DNA of 64,000 nt from Nilaparvata lugens (GCF_014356525.2 NC_052507.1:1873419-1937418); one strand, 5' to 3'. Shown: positions 10,618 to 24,500, numbered from the stretch's first letter. The notes: a model not told the origin generated them from the letters alone. Translations and numbers: made by a program.

Positions 10618-11498
10618 TAGTGAGGTCCACGTTACAATGGCAGTGTTTGATTAGCAATGGTATTGCTATCCTTCTCTATCATTAAACAAAGCGGATAGCA
10701 CTATCTCTTTCCCGGTTTGTTCTGTTGCCAGATTGTCTTTTAACAATGTAGAATTGATAATCAATTAACAAAATATTTCATCTTACTTAAGAAAATTCAT
10801 TATGAAAGGATTGAAAAATATAATTTCTTGCTTAATAAAATATAATTACTGATGGAAATAAATTGGAAGTTGCATTTGTTCAAATGCTAATTAATTAATA
10901 ATTATTATTAAACGAAAATCCCAATTAAATGCTGTAAATCACCCCGAAGACTTCTGCTTCTGCAAATATTGACAACAGGGTAAACAGCTAGATGGGAATT
11001 CGATGAGCGCTACTATACAAAAATTATTTGTCAGCCCGGGAATAGAACCCAGTACCTCCTAATTGCCGGTCAGGAATGCTTACTGACCCTTACCGTTCGA
11101 TTCCCGGGCTAGGTACTGCAAATATTCACAACAGAAATGTTTTATCTTACACGTAAGGGTAAGCATTCCTGACCGGAAATTAGGAGGTACTGGGTTCGAT
11201 TCCGGGCTGACAAATAATTTTTGTATAGTAGCGCTCATCGAATTTCCATCATGCTGTTTACCCTGTCGTCATTAATTGCAGTAGCAGAAGTCTTCGGGGT
11301 GATTTACAGCATTTGATTGGGATTTTCGTTTAATGATGATTATCAAAATATAACTATTTTAAACGAGAATGAACCGATAAAATATTACATCAATAAACCT
11401 GTATCAGCAACCGTCTATAGAAGGCATTGACAAGACAGAGGATCGACAACGTTTTTCTCCTATATTTCTCCACTGCCATTATAACGTGGACTTCACTA
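10618..11498. mobile_element. Family M MITE copy 4, split by a family T element
   Basis: Left TIR TAGTGAGGTCCACGTTACAA and right TIR ending CTTCACTA at 11498 belong to one MITE. The interior is interrupted at about 10850 by a family T element. Confidence 0.8.
10850..11350. mobile_element. Long-TIR tRNA-like element (family T) copy 2, nested
   Basis: Arms of about 190 bp are inverted. A 9-bp AAAATATAA occurs at both borders inside the host MITE, consistent with a Mutator-like 9-bp target duplication. The centre holds two facing tRNA-like halves with 'ggttcgatt' B-box sequence. Confidence 0.65.
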
Positions 11499-11657
11499 TG
11501 GAACGAAATACTTTCAAGGTTAAACATAACTTTCTTAGAAACAGTCCACTACAAGTTTTCTGCCTTAAATTTCCATTCACCGTCAAGTTTTATGTTTACG
11601 GAAACATTTTCAGTTCTCACCAAGTTTTCGTTCACTTTTACGTCCTCCATTCAGCAT

Positions 11658-11870
11658 TACGTCCATTGAGTTTCCCGATCACCGAGAGAGATAGAAACAC
11701 CGAAATTCATCTAGGTTTTATGTCTCGATTTTAGGTTTCGTCCATCATGTTTCCCGATCACCGAGAGATAGAAACACCGAAATTCATCTAGGTTTTATGT
11801 CTCGATTTTAGGTTTCGTCCATCATGTTTCCCGATCACCGAGAGAGATAGAAACACCAAAATTCATCTCT
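11658..11870. repeat. 79-bp tandem repeat beside the TFB2M stop
   Basis: 'ttcccgatcaccgagaga' recurs at 11671, 11750 and 11827 (79 then 77 bp). It probably lies in the TFB2M 3' UTR or immediately downstream. Confidence 0.8.
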
Positions 11871-11877
11871 CTCCCTC

Positions 11878-12088
11878 TCAAGGGTCATCGTACTCCTCTA
11901 GGTCCTCGTTGGAAGGTTTCTTCAAGGTCAGATTTCCCAAGCCAGAACTAAACGTGAGTCCATCATCATATGGTAGACAAATGTCCATGAAAATACTGTA
12001 AGCCTCCTCTGGCTTCAATTCACCAGTCAGAGTGTAAACCGTGTAACCCTTGGCGATCAACTTTGGTCCACAGCCAGGAATCCACTGT
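11878..12088 (-). CDS. TFB2M: TFB2M last coding exon
   Basis: 211 bases beginning after a TTGATAG acceptor. The split codon makes Glu411, followed by QWIPGCGPKLIAKGYTVYTL, then TGELKPEEAYSIF (family pattern 'G-D/E-L-xP-xx'), and it ends in an acidic tail EEYDDP and a stop at 11878-11880. A 79-bp tandem repeat starts within 10 bases of the stop, so the 3' UTR probably runs into repeat DNA. I did not find a convincing nearby polyadenylation signal. Confidence 0.8.
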
Positions 12089-15000
12089 CTATCAATAAAA
12101 AATTCAGAAATTAGTTAGGTATTCTAATAGGAATGTTCAGTCATAGACAATAATAATGATAGCTTTATTTACATTCTTGAAAGAACAAAAGCCTCTCTTA
12201 TGAGGTACTAGTGGGTAACCCGTGCTTCGCAAGGGTCTATTTTAAAACTGCAAAATGAAAACTTGACGTAATAAAAAATCGAAATTTGAAAATAGACCTA
12301 TAACCATCCTCGGTTAATGAAGAGTCTATATGTAAAATTTCAAATTAATCAGTTGAGTATATTTCAGACGTGATGATGCGTCAAACATAATTCCCTATTC
12401 CTTACGTGTATAAGCCGGTTCTTTCCTTTATTATAGTATAGAAAACTGAAGAATACATAATACTTGGAAACCTCACAGAATCATATTGATTTTTCCAATA
12501 CATCAATAAATTTTAGTTCGATTAGGATCCTCCTCAATTTGAATCAGGCAGCCTTTTGTTTTCCCAATTCCAAACAAAATACCTAAAATACTCGTTTCAC
12601 TAGGAATTCGTATCTGATAGTACATTATAACTGAAGAATATAAATTATTTCTTATTTTATTGTGATCTATTCATGTTTTTCTTATGAAATTCAATTATAG
12701 GACTACAGCATGAAGACTATGTCCAATTCATTTGTACTGGTGGCAAAATTTTACATTAAAAATAATTATTTGATAAAATCCAAGTTCAATAGTAATGAAA
12801 ACAAATTCCTTCAAAAAATAATTGATAATAATACGTTTCGAGGGAAAAAATAAAAACAAAAAAATGGGAAACCTCGGGGATTCGAACCGATGAACCATCG
12901 CTCCGTAAGCAGGCCTTTTACCGCTGCGCTACGTAGACGTTCGTAAATGGTAGTCTTATAACCTGCTCATAAATAGACAAACTTTGGGCTATGAAACGTC
13001 ATGTAGCCTACGGTAGCATAGATGAATTTGAACATTAATTCTGAAAAATCTAGAAGGAAAATTGAAATTTGGGCTTCCAGGTGCACGAGATTGATATTTT
13101 TAGAATCTATGTTCAAAATTTGGAGATCTAAATCATTCCCGTTTTTCCGGTATGCAATCCACAAGTTGACATGTTTTGATGCGAACAAACGAACACACGA
13201 ACAAACACAACCCTTCTCTCTCTTATTATATAGATATATGTGGTTGGCAACAAATACAATTTCACATTAATTTGAATTATAAAATTTTTCACTTTTCAAT
13301 TCAGAGTCTGTCAATAAATTTTGCCCATCTTCTCCTGGCTCTAGCTTCGGCCAGCCACAAATCTCCAACTCGTTGTGAAAGTCCATCCCTCCACCGGAGT
13401 GCTGGTCGTCCCCTTCCTCTGGTCCCGTCCCGTGGTATCCATTCCGTGCATGTCTTCGCCCATCTGTCAGCTTCCATCCTTGCCACGTGACCGGCCCATC
13501 TCCACTTGATTAGATGAGCTTCCCGTTGCAGATACTTCACATTGATCATTTTCAAAATTTCCATGTTTCTAACTCTCTGTTGCAGTCGAAGCCCGAGTAT
13601 ACTTCTTGACATTTTTGTCTGAGTTGTCTCTAATCTTCTGTCAAGTTCAGCTGTCAGTGTCCAAGTTTGAGCCCCATACAACAGTGATGGATAGACACAT
13701 TTTCTGAGGGCTTTCGCTTTTAATTCATTCGAGAAGTCTCCTTTGAATATTTTCCTTTGGATCCAATACTTCTTCCATCCCTTGTTTATTCTCTGCTTTA
13801 TCTCCTTTCCTGTTCGATTCTCAAAATATAGAAGTTGACCCAGGTACTCATATTCATCCACATAGCCTATCGACCCAGCAGTGACCTCAATCCTCTTCTT
13901 ACTAGAGTTGGTCATAACTCTTGTCTTATTTGCAGTCATAGACATACTCTGTACAAAATAACTTGTGACTTGGGAGAGACATGCGCAGTAGAGATGGCAT
14001 ACAGAGGTAGGGATACAACGGCTGCGAAGTTGCCGTTCTGCGCCGGCCAGCATTCTCTAATTTCTCGTGAGTATTCAAGCGCTCATGTTAAACTTACGGA
14101 GTTTCCTGTCTGGAAGCCTTCACTAGACTGACTGTAATCGACAAATTGGCAACTGCGCTTCTACCTATGACTCTATCCATCACATTAATTGGCTGATCTC
14201 CCTCAATTTCCCTGCGCCGCATATTTTCCAAGTCAAAAGTTATTTTGTACGGAGTATAGTAGTTCTGTGAACAGTAAACCTGGCGCAGTTATAAACCACA
14301 GCCTCTTTTGTCCATCAGAGTAAATCCTGTCCTGTCCTCTCGTGTCGGCGAGATATCAGTGTGAAAACGATAAATGGCTATTGGGGTTGGTGTATCAAAA
14401 ATGCTAACATCAAAAGCTAATCTCCTTTGAGACATACTGGCAACAGGTCAGTCCGAGTTGAAACACTAACTCCGTAAACTAAGCCATAGTGCATGACAGG
14501 TGGTTGATGGTAACGTCAGCACAGGTAGGGCTCCTACACCAAAAATCTGGTGTGGTACACTCACACAACTTTCCTTGCTCATTGAACTGGGAGCCTCATT
14601 CTTAAACGACAATAATTTAGAGAAATAACATAATGACGATTGGCGGCAACATAATTATTTGAAACTACGATCAGACTACTGTATATGTGTGTATATAATT
14701 GTTTTCAGAGTACTTTTTCTCAAAGTCTATTTCTCAAGGATGGGGTGAACCCCCCATTAGTTTCCCAGAAAGGAGACTCATGCCAGTTGATGGAGATGAT
14801 AAATAATTATACAGCGTATGAATTTGAAATAAATCAGTCGAGTAATTTTTGAGAAAAACGTGAAATACATGGTTTTTCAGTAATTATCCGCCATTTTTCT
14901 CGAGAATATTACGCAGCTCCTGCAATTTTCCTAGAAATGAGACTCATGTCAGTTGATAGGGCTTATAAATAGCTATCCATGGTATAAATTTGAAGAAAAT

Positions 15001-15534
15001 CGTTAGAGCCGTTTTCGAGAAAACCGTGAAAAACATGGTTTTTTAGTAATCATCCGCCATTTTTCTCAAGAATATTACGGAGCTCCTGGAATTTTCCCAG
15101 AAATGAGACTCATGTCAGTTGATAGGGCTTATAAATAGCTATCCATGGTATAAATTTGAAGAAAATCGTTAGAGCCGTTTTCGAGAAAACCGTGAAAAAC
15201 ATGGTTTTTTAGTAATCATCCGCCATTTTTCTCAAGAATATTACGGAGCTCCTGGAATTTTCCCAGAAATGAGACTCATGTCAGTTGATAGGGCTTATAA
15301 ATAGCTATCCATGGTATGAATTTGAAGAAAATCGTTAGAGCCGTTTTCGAGAAAAACGTGAAAAACATGGTTTTTTAGTAATTATCCGCCATTTTTTCCG
15401 CCATCTTGAATTGAATTTTATTGAATTTCTTATGGTCGGGTCCTCATGGTATAAGGACCTTAAGTTTGAAATTTCAAGTCAATCGGTTAATTAGGAATGG
15501 AGTTATCGTGTTCACAGACATACACACATACACA

Positions 15535-15586
<52 letters not shown>

Positions 15587-18500
15587 TACACACAGACCAA
15601 TACCCAAAAATCATGTTTTTGGACTCAGGTGACCTTGAAACGTATAGAAAACTTGAATTTGGGGTACCTTATTTTTTTGGAAAGCAATACTTTCCTTATC
15701 TATGGTAGTAGGGCAAGGAAAGTAATAAAACACTAGCTGATATAGATCAACTGAAATCAACAAATTGTTATTGGTGTAGGAGCCCTACCTGTGCTGACGT
15801 CACCAGAATGCAATATGACTTTGTTTACGGAGGTAGTGGTTGAAAGCAGAGAAAAGTCGAGAGAAAATACTATGTTACTTTCAGTTATTGACCGAACGAA
15901 GTGAGGTCTAAGATTCAAGTCGACGGTTGGCATTTCTCTTAATGTTTAAATGTTTATATGTTTATATGTTTATATGTTTATATGTTTATATGTTTATATT
16001 TTATATGTTTATATGTTTATATGTTTATATGTTTATGTTTATATGTTTATATGTTATATGTTTATATGTTTATATGTTTATATGTTTATATGTTTATATG
16101 TTTATATGTTTATATGTTGCGCATTTACGGCGAAACGCGGTAATAGATTTTCATGAAATTTGACAGGTATGTTCCTTTTAATAGTTATTAAAAAGAGAAC
16201 AGTGACAAATCAATGTAGAATTATTCTTACAATTCACATTACATGAAAAAAACAAAAATATAAGAGTATAAAGTTTCAATCTGAAGTTTAGAATGCCATA
16301 AGCTAAAGGCTAAACAGTAGATCAGAGTTTTGCTTGATGATATATGTTATATTCTATGCACACATGCAGGAATCACTTGCGAGACGTACAAACTCATTCT
16401 GAAACTGCTTGCCAATTCAATAAGGAACATTTCCAAGTCAGTTGAATAGGGGAAGAGGAATAGTTCATTTTTTAAACTTTATGTTTGCAGTGATAGAAGT
16501 GACAACTCCAACAAGCTTTTCTTCTAATAATAATCGAATTCATGGAATGTGCACAACAGTATCTGTGATTGTACTACTTCCCCGCCCGCTTCAAACTACT
16601 TTCAATGTTTAATAGGGTATCAGCTGTCGGGGAGCTTAGTTACCGGGTACAATCACTACAACCAGACCCCTCATAGGCCTATCCAGCAGGAGATTTACTG
16701 TCGGGGAGACTAGTTGTCGTGAGCGTGTGAGGAGCTTAGTTGTCGCCGACAACTAGGCTCCTTCGTTCTAGTAGGGGATTTACTGTCGGGGAGACTAGTT
16801 GACGGCAATGGTATATTTTGCCAGGGGATTTACTGACGCCTGTGATCAAAATAGCGAGGAGACTAGTTGTCGGGGAGACAGGTTGGCGGCGACCCTTTTC
16901 TAGAAGCTGTGTGATTCTGAATGATTGAATAAACAAATCTAACGGTCAAAGTGGATTTTTGATGGATAAAAATTATGATATTTCAATTTCAACTTACTCT
17001 AAAAACGGTATGAGTCGGTTAGTCCTGACGTTGAATACTTGTGACACAAAATTGTAGAAGGCACTCATCTGATCCAAATCTCGAAGCCTGGCGAGTTCCG
17101 GTCTACCCGTCACTTTTATCAAATACAGTAAATCGCCCTCTTCCTTAGCAAGCTGTAGATAAACAGACAAATATTATGCTTTGATTTACAGTAGCCTAAA
17201 ACATTTGATATTATTTTATAGCAAAAACATCATTCATCAAATGGAAATCGCATTTATTCAAATGCTAATCGATAAATAATTATCTATACTATAATAAAGG
17301 TAGGAACTGGCTTATACAAGTACGGCATAGGAAAATTATGTTTGACGCATCATCTCGTCTAAACTAAGATAAGATAAGATTCTTTATTTCGCATCCAATT
17401 TACAACAACAGAACAGCGCACAAAACTAAAAAAAAGATAGCAAATAAGAATAATAAAACAATACTTAAGACAACTTTTTAACCGAATAAATATGAAATTC
17501 GTCTAAACTACTGGACTGATTTACTTGGAATTTTGCATATAAATTCTAAATTGACCGAGGATTGTTATACGTCTATTTTCAATTCTTAAAGATTTCATTA
17601 CGTCAAGTTTTCAGTTTGTCAAGTTTCACAAAAGACCCTTGCGGAGCACGGGTTACCTGCTAGTTTTTGGATAAAGTAGCTCTCATCGAATTTCCATCTA
17701 GCTGTTGACCCTGTTGTCAATATTTGCAGTAGCAGAAGTCTTCAGGGTGATTTACAGGATTTAACTTTGGATTTTCGTTTGATATAATTTATAAATCATT
17801 CATATTCTGCCGGCACGTTTGATCATCTTATCAAATTCCACTGAAATTGACCGAGTGAAATCTTAAAGAGTTTGAAATAAGTCTAGAACCATTCTCGGTT
17901 AATTTAGAATCTATATGCAAAATTTCAGTCCAGTAGTTTAGACGTGATGATGCGTCAAACATAATTTTCCTATCCCGTACGTGTATAAGCCAGTTCTCTC
18001 CTTTATTATAGTAAAGATAAGTTCTTCAAATTGGTACTAACATAAAAAAGTGACAGAACTCAAATCTTGTTTAGAAACCTTCCTCAACTTAATGCCAAAC
18101 TGACAAAATTGGACTGTTTATTAATTTAGTTACCAGTTTTAATCATCTGTTTCGAAGAGGTAGTCTCTCTAGATTATAGTTCAGTGGTATGCATATTTCA
18201 ATAAATTATAATAAATTCATGTTCCATGAATGAGATTTGAATATCAATTCTGAAAAATTTAGAAGGAAAATTGAAATTTGGGCTTTGAGGTGCACGAGAT
18301 TGATATTTTTAGAATGTGCAAAATTTGGATATCTGAGGGTAACCGTCCACTGGAACCGCATTCAACCGATCCGTTCGGCCGTTGGATCGGACGAATCTGC
18401 CGGCCGTTAATTCGGCCGAATATGGTGGTCCATTGGAACCGTTTACGTCAGTCTAGTTCAGTAGTAGGCTGGTTGCCAATTATTGTATTAACTACTATCA

Positions 18501-21500
18501 TAGCCACCAAAATTTTACATAAACAATGATTATATTGAGATTTTAATGACTGAATAAACGAATATCCACTAAATTATTTATTCATTATAATAATCTTATC
18601 TTCAGATCCTATTTGTTCAGCAATCTTTGTCCACAGATTCCTTTGAACATCACGACGATGATATCTTTTGTCTCGCATATCCCACACTGGAACATGCTCT
18701 TGAACCAAACTTATCAACTTTCCATTGCCCATAGTTACAACTTTATAGAACAGAACAACTTCAAAAAACAAAAACAAACAAGACTGTGAAACAATTTTAG
18801 CTTAGGAACACTTTTTTGTCTCAGCTCGACTAGTTAGTTAGGCCGGATAGAGCCGGAAAATCTCATTCAATTCGGATCGAAAAATTGATCGGCCGGAGAC
18901 GGCCGTGTACAGCCGTATGAACCTGTTGCAATGGATGAGCATCTATTTCTTTCTTTGTTGGGGGATCGTTCGGTCGCGTTCGGTTCTAGTGGACGGCCCA
19001 CCTAAGGGCCGGTTTCCGAGCTCGGGATTTAGCTAAGTTCTAGACTTCAACTGGCTTTAAACTCTGGAGTCAGAAAATTGGCTTTTCCTACAGTTACGTT
19101 GAAAAGTGGCCATTGCTGCACTGATTACAGAACGCAAAAAATCACTTTTCCGCTCTAGTGCGGGAAAAATTTTTCTGCACTCCAGATTTGCAACATGGCA
19201 ACGCAAAATACTTAGTAGGTTATATGGAGCAACAGTGCAGCAAAATCAAAATGGAGTTGGTAACAGTGACTGCTGTGGCTGCTATAGTGAGCAGAGGTGC
19301 AACCAAGCACAACGCGCTAATTATTACATTATAATTATATTATAACCAAGGACAACATTTTTATTCAATTTGACAATAAATTAAGGTTTTTATCAATAAT
19401 AAAATTACACAGAAAAACATTTGATGCATTTCAGGCAATTTTACCCATAATTACCCACTTTTCATATCCAATGGTAACTGTAGGAAAAACTTAATGTGAA
19501 ATACGTGCGCAAAGTTCCTCTGCTGCACTCAAGAAACCATTCCGCCCTCGTCTACGGCTCGGGCGTAAACGTTTCTTTCGGTGCAGCAAACTGTCACTTT
19601 GCGCACTAGTTGCACAAATAACTATTCCGAGTCAAAGCGTTAACGTAGTTGAGGACTTAAATAGACCCTGGAGTTTATAGATCACGTTAGACCCTGGAGT
19701 TTATAATTTCGCTTTCTGAGTGAAGGGCTTATAAGTCCAGGACTTGAATTAGATTCTCGCCTCTTTCCGAGTCAAAGATTTATAAAAAATCGTCAAGTCC
19801 AGAACTTAAAACAGCGTAATTTTAAACCCTCGACTGGGGTAGGGTTTAAATTTAAGTTCTAGACTTAACTGAGTCTAACACAATTCAGTTATTGTTTTGG
19901 AGTAGATGAAAAGCCAAATAGATGTCATGGAATACCTAAATTATTTGGAATAGTCCATCTAAATTCATAATTTATAGTTTGCAAGTTTATTTTGCAATAA
20001 AATTGTATCAGAATATGCGTAAAAAACTAACCTTATTTTACGATGAATGTGACATAAGCTAAAAATGTTCAAGAAAAATAATACAAGGATTGCCTTGGAA
20101 TATTTATATTCCAATCTGAACGTTATTAATCAATGTCATATTCAAAATATAAATAATAATAATATAACAATAATAAATTATTATTCCAGTTTTTTTTTCA
20201 AAACAAATAAGTTTTCAAACTCTATAGCCTAATGAAATTTTTATTCTAAAATCACTGGTTATGACCGGTTTTTCCGGTATGCAATCCACAAGTTGACATG
20301 TTTAAATGCGAGCAATTACAGCCCTACTCTCTCTAATTATGTAGATAACTGTCTAAATATTTTTACATGTTTTGATGCAAACAAACACAACCCTACTCTC
20401 TCTTATTAATTAGATAAACTGTCAAAATATTTTAATAGAAACTGAATACTGTCTAGTTACCTGAATACAGTGAGATGACTTTTTATTAATCTTCAACTTT
20501 TTAACGGGCAGAAATGCGTTGCGAGGTATTTTCAAAAGCAGCTCGGTATTGAACGTATTTTGGAAATGAACTGACAGAGGAGTGTAGATCCTGTTACCCA
20601 AATCACCTCTGTTAGTTAATGTCTGAAACACAAGCAGAACAAATACACTAGAGACCCCCTGGGTTAAAGAACTCGCTCATTTTTATTAATTTCATTTTTT
20701 CATTTACTAGAGCAAACAATAAAATAGTCGGAAAAGAAAAAACAGGCTATTGCCCAAAACTTCTTCAATTTCCTAATTTTGTCTTAAAGTGTCCAAATAT
20801 TATTTAGGTTATGTCCATTTCAATTAATACTCCAAATAATCAATCTTAATATACGAATCAGAATAAAACAAACAATTTCAAATTTAGATAGATTGATAAT
20901 GAAAATTCCGTAAAAACATGAAACAAACTTCAAATTCACAAAATAATTCAATAAAAACACAGACTCATGAACTGTTGTATGGATCTCTGAGATCTGATTA
21001 CAGTAGTAGGTTCCATGGGGATCCTATTCCATATTAAAAAAAGAATACTTTCTGTCACTTCAAAACTTTTGTCCGCTATCTTTGATCCGTCATATGGATC
21101 CAACTTCATTTAGAATTCTTATTCTTAGAACTAGATATCAACTCATAGTTTCTAGTTGATGTTTTTCAAAAATATCGAAAAATCTAATCTTGAACACTAA
21201 GGTCGATATAAGAAAATTTGACATGATAATTTTTGTCACAAATTGCATGTAGAATCTATGGTATTCGGTTATTACACCTTTCGTGGGACACCCTATATAT
21301 TTATTTATTCAACAATTTATTAAAAAACCGCATAATCATGAAATGATTGGGAATGAAAAGAAAGGGTAAAGGAAAGTTCAAAATAGTTATTTGTGCAACT
21401 AGTGCGCAAAGTGACAGTTTGCTGCACCGAAAGAAACGTTTACGCCCGAGCCGCAGGCGAGGGCGGAATGGCTTCTTGAGTGCAGCAGAGGAACTTTGCG

Positions 21501-24500
21501 CACATATTTCACATTAATTTTTCCTAGTTAGGCTACCATTGAATATGAAAAGTGGGTAATTATGGGTAAAATTGCCCCTGAAATGCATCAAATGTTTTTT
21601 TGTTCAACTTAATAATTAATAAATAGAATAGAATGTAGTATGTGTGTTTGAATGGCGGCTGTGTGGTGTGTGGGTGGTGGGTGGTGGGTGGCACTGTGCT
21701 GTCCTCCAACTCAGGGTGTCCTTGTCCTTGTCCATCGTTATTATTATAATAACAGTCACTGTTACCAACTTCATTTTGATTTTGCTGCACTGGTAATCCA
21801 TATAACCCACTAACTATTTTGCGTTGCCATGTTGAAAATCTGGAGTGCGGAAAAAATTTTTCCCGCACTAGAGCGGAAAAGTGATTCTTTGCTATCTGTA
21901 ATCAGTGCAGCAATGGCCACTTTCCAAGGTAACTGTAGGAAAAAGGTATTTTATACATAATATTAAAGTATTTACGTGCCTATTACATGGGAAGCCATAG
22001 TTGGCTAGGTATTTATCATCCTTTCTTTCTTTCTTTCTTTTCAGCACACCTCGCCATGAAGCCTGTTTTTGTATTTTGATTGTGATTTTTGTGTTTTGAT
22101 TTCTTTTATGTATATTGTATTGTGCTGATTTGAATAACATTGATTGATTGATGTTCTGTACTCACAGCATAGGAGAGTGGGTCTAGTATAAGGTAGAACT
22201 CGGGCTTCCCACATTGGTACATATTTTCTTGTACCATTGTTCCAATTATGAAGGATTTCACGAAACTTGTACCGTCTATAGCAGCTATGAGGCAATAAGA
22301 AGGATCTGAAAAAATTATAAGTTGAATTATTTATTCGATTATGTTATAATGTAAACAATATCGGGGGACCGAGCTTCGCTCTGGAGTAAAAAATCATAGA
22401 GAATTTATTACGAAAGAGGAAATAATAATATATTTAGGCCTATATAGTTTATACAGAAAAATTCTATCTAATAACAGTTGATTGAGATTATTCCCAGTGG
22501 AATGCAAAAATCTCTCTCACAAAGGCCCGGTTGCACAAAAGCCAGTTGAATTTTAATCCTGATTAATTTCACGTGAACCAAATCAGAGAAGACCATTTTA
22601 AAAAGACGGCTTCTCTGATTGGTTCTCCTGGTATTAATCAGGATTAAAATTTAACTGGCTTTTGTGTAATCGGAACAAAGTACCTGATTGAATGATTGCA
22701 ATAGTTCAACAGCCGAGTCTTAATTTTGACTCAGCCCCGCACACATGCACTCGCTCACTCACTTCCATTATCGACAAACGACGAAATTATCAGCTGTTTT
22801 TCCAAGGATAAATATATTATCCTTTTAATGTCATTCAGCGAGTTTTCCCAGGGATGAGACCTAATGCAATCGAATTGTTATATTATAAACCTACTATCAC
22901 AGAATATAAATACAGCAGTATTTATATTATAGAAGTACTATATTATTTATATTACAGTATTTATATTATTTTATTATAGAAGTTTTCTCTGCTACTATGT
23001 TCTGAATTTCGTGAGAATCGTTAGAGCCGTTTTTGAGATCCGGTGACATACAAACATATAAATAGAAATTGCTCGTTCGTCCAGAAACGAAATAGCAGCT
23101 CTTTATGAGTTCTGGGGATGATCTGTGGTGCGAGTACAAAAGTGGTGGAGGGCTGAACGAGAGATCCATGCAACACTGGATGCAAAAACATTGAGATCTT
23201 TCTTAAGAATTGTTGCAACAGAGTAACATGAGAGACCACGTTCACGTGATCCTTGACGCAGTGATTTCTTAGGGCTCCTCATGAACATTTCACGAACTCT
23301 GTCAACATTCTCTGCTGTCCTTGACGTTGATGGTCTTCCTGATCGTCTTGTATCTGAGACACTCCCTGTTATTAGTAAATGGAATTGAAATTTTCAACAT
23401 TTTTTGCATCCAGTGTTGCATGGATCCCTCATTCAGCCCTCCACCACCTTTGTACTCGCACCACAGATCCTCAGACCTCATAACGAGCTGCTATTTCGGC
23501 TCTTTCTTCCAGTCAAGAGAGGGGACATTTTCAAACTGAAACAAATGGAAATTGGTGTTAAACACAACCTCAAGGAGTGCTCTATCTAACAAATGTAGTT
23601 CTAACAAAATTGGTTCATAAATAAAAAAATTATAGCTGTGTAAAAATAGGGAGTGACTTATCAGACACCCTGTAGTATAGGATAGGATTACAACATCACC
23701 ATTAATTACATAACAGGGGTCTTTTCGCAATGGATTTCCAAAGCTATACTATAATATGAACATTATGCAACGAATTGAACATTATAATACGGTTTCTGAT
23801 GCTGGCAGAAGGTTTCAGTTTGTCAAGTTTTCACTAGATCAAGTTTTTAGTTTAATAAGTTATGAATTCGTCTCAGTTTACCAAGTTCTCATTCCTTCAA
23901 GTTGGCAGAAGGTTTTAGTTTGTCAAGTTTTCAGTTTAATAAGTTTCGTCGAGATCTCAGTATCCAAGTTCTCATTCCGTCAAGTTTTCAATTCGTCATG
24001 TTTTGATTAAATCAAGGTTTTACTTTGTCAAATTAACAGTTTATCAAGTTTTCAGTTTGTTGAGTTCTCAGCTCTGGGGTCATAAGTCCTCTAGTGTAAG
24101 GCTACTGAGAATGCAAAAAACATGTATATATCAGACTGTAAATGTGAATGTAAATATCAGACTGATTTGTGGTCTGCCTTCCCGAGCTCATTGTAGAGAG
24201 GGGTTTGTTCATCTTGTTGTGATGACGGTACCTGCACTATTCACTTTCCAGAGCCTACTGTACATAAATAGTTATTTGTGCAACTAGTGCGCAAAGTGAC
24301 AGTTTGCTGCACCGAAAGAAACGTTTACGCCCGAGCCGTAGGCGAGGGCGGAATGGTTTCTTGAGTGCAGCAGAGGAACTTTGCGCACGTATTTCACATT
24401 AAGTTTTTCCTACAGTTACCATTGAATATGAAAAGTGGGTAATTATGGGTAAAATTGCCTGAAATCCATCAAATGTTTTTCTGTGTATTTTTATTATTGA

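Larger units (their letters stand above)
14548..15723. mobile_element. Element A copy 2
   Basis: Starts 'aatctggtgtggtacactca' followed by ACTTTCCTTGC and ends GGCAAGGAAAGT at about 15711-15722. It carries the CA run 15517-15593 and three 166-bp internal repeats. Confidence 0.7.
14470..15850. mobile_element. Composite element with GTAGGAGCCCTACC-type inverted ends
   Basis: 'cgtcagcacaggtagggctc' at about 14513-14532 and its complement at about 15783-15802 are part of inverted arms of about 80 bp. They enclose a full element A copy and a 166-bp tandem repeat. Confidence 0.7.
17235..17800. mobile_element. Family T element copy 3, interrupted by family G
   Basis: Left arm 'tattcaaatgctaat' and right arm 'ctcatcgaatttccatctag', 'cagtagcagaagtcttcagg' of family T are separated by a family G copy at 17282-17665. 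Confidence 0.65.

Noticed and set aside
12868..12955. Functional tRNA gene
   Set aside because: A and B boxes are present but the acceptor stem does not pair, so it is treated as a SINE head.
15497..15736. His/Thr repeat ORFs over the CA run (also 34317-34538)
   Set aside because: Translation of a dinucleotide microsatellite.
15927..16163. ORFs MFICLYVYMFICLYVY in three frames
   Set aside because: Direct product of the 8-bp TTTATATG repeat.
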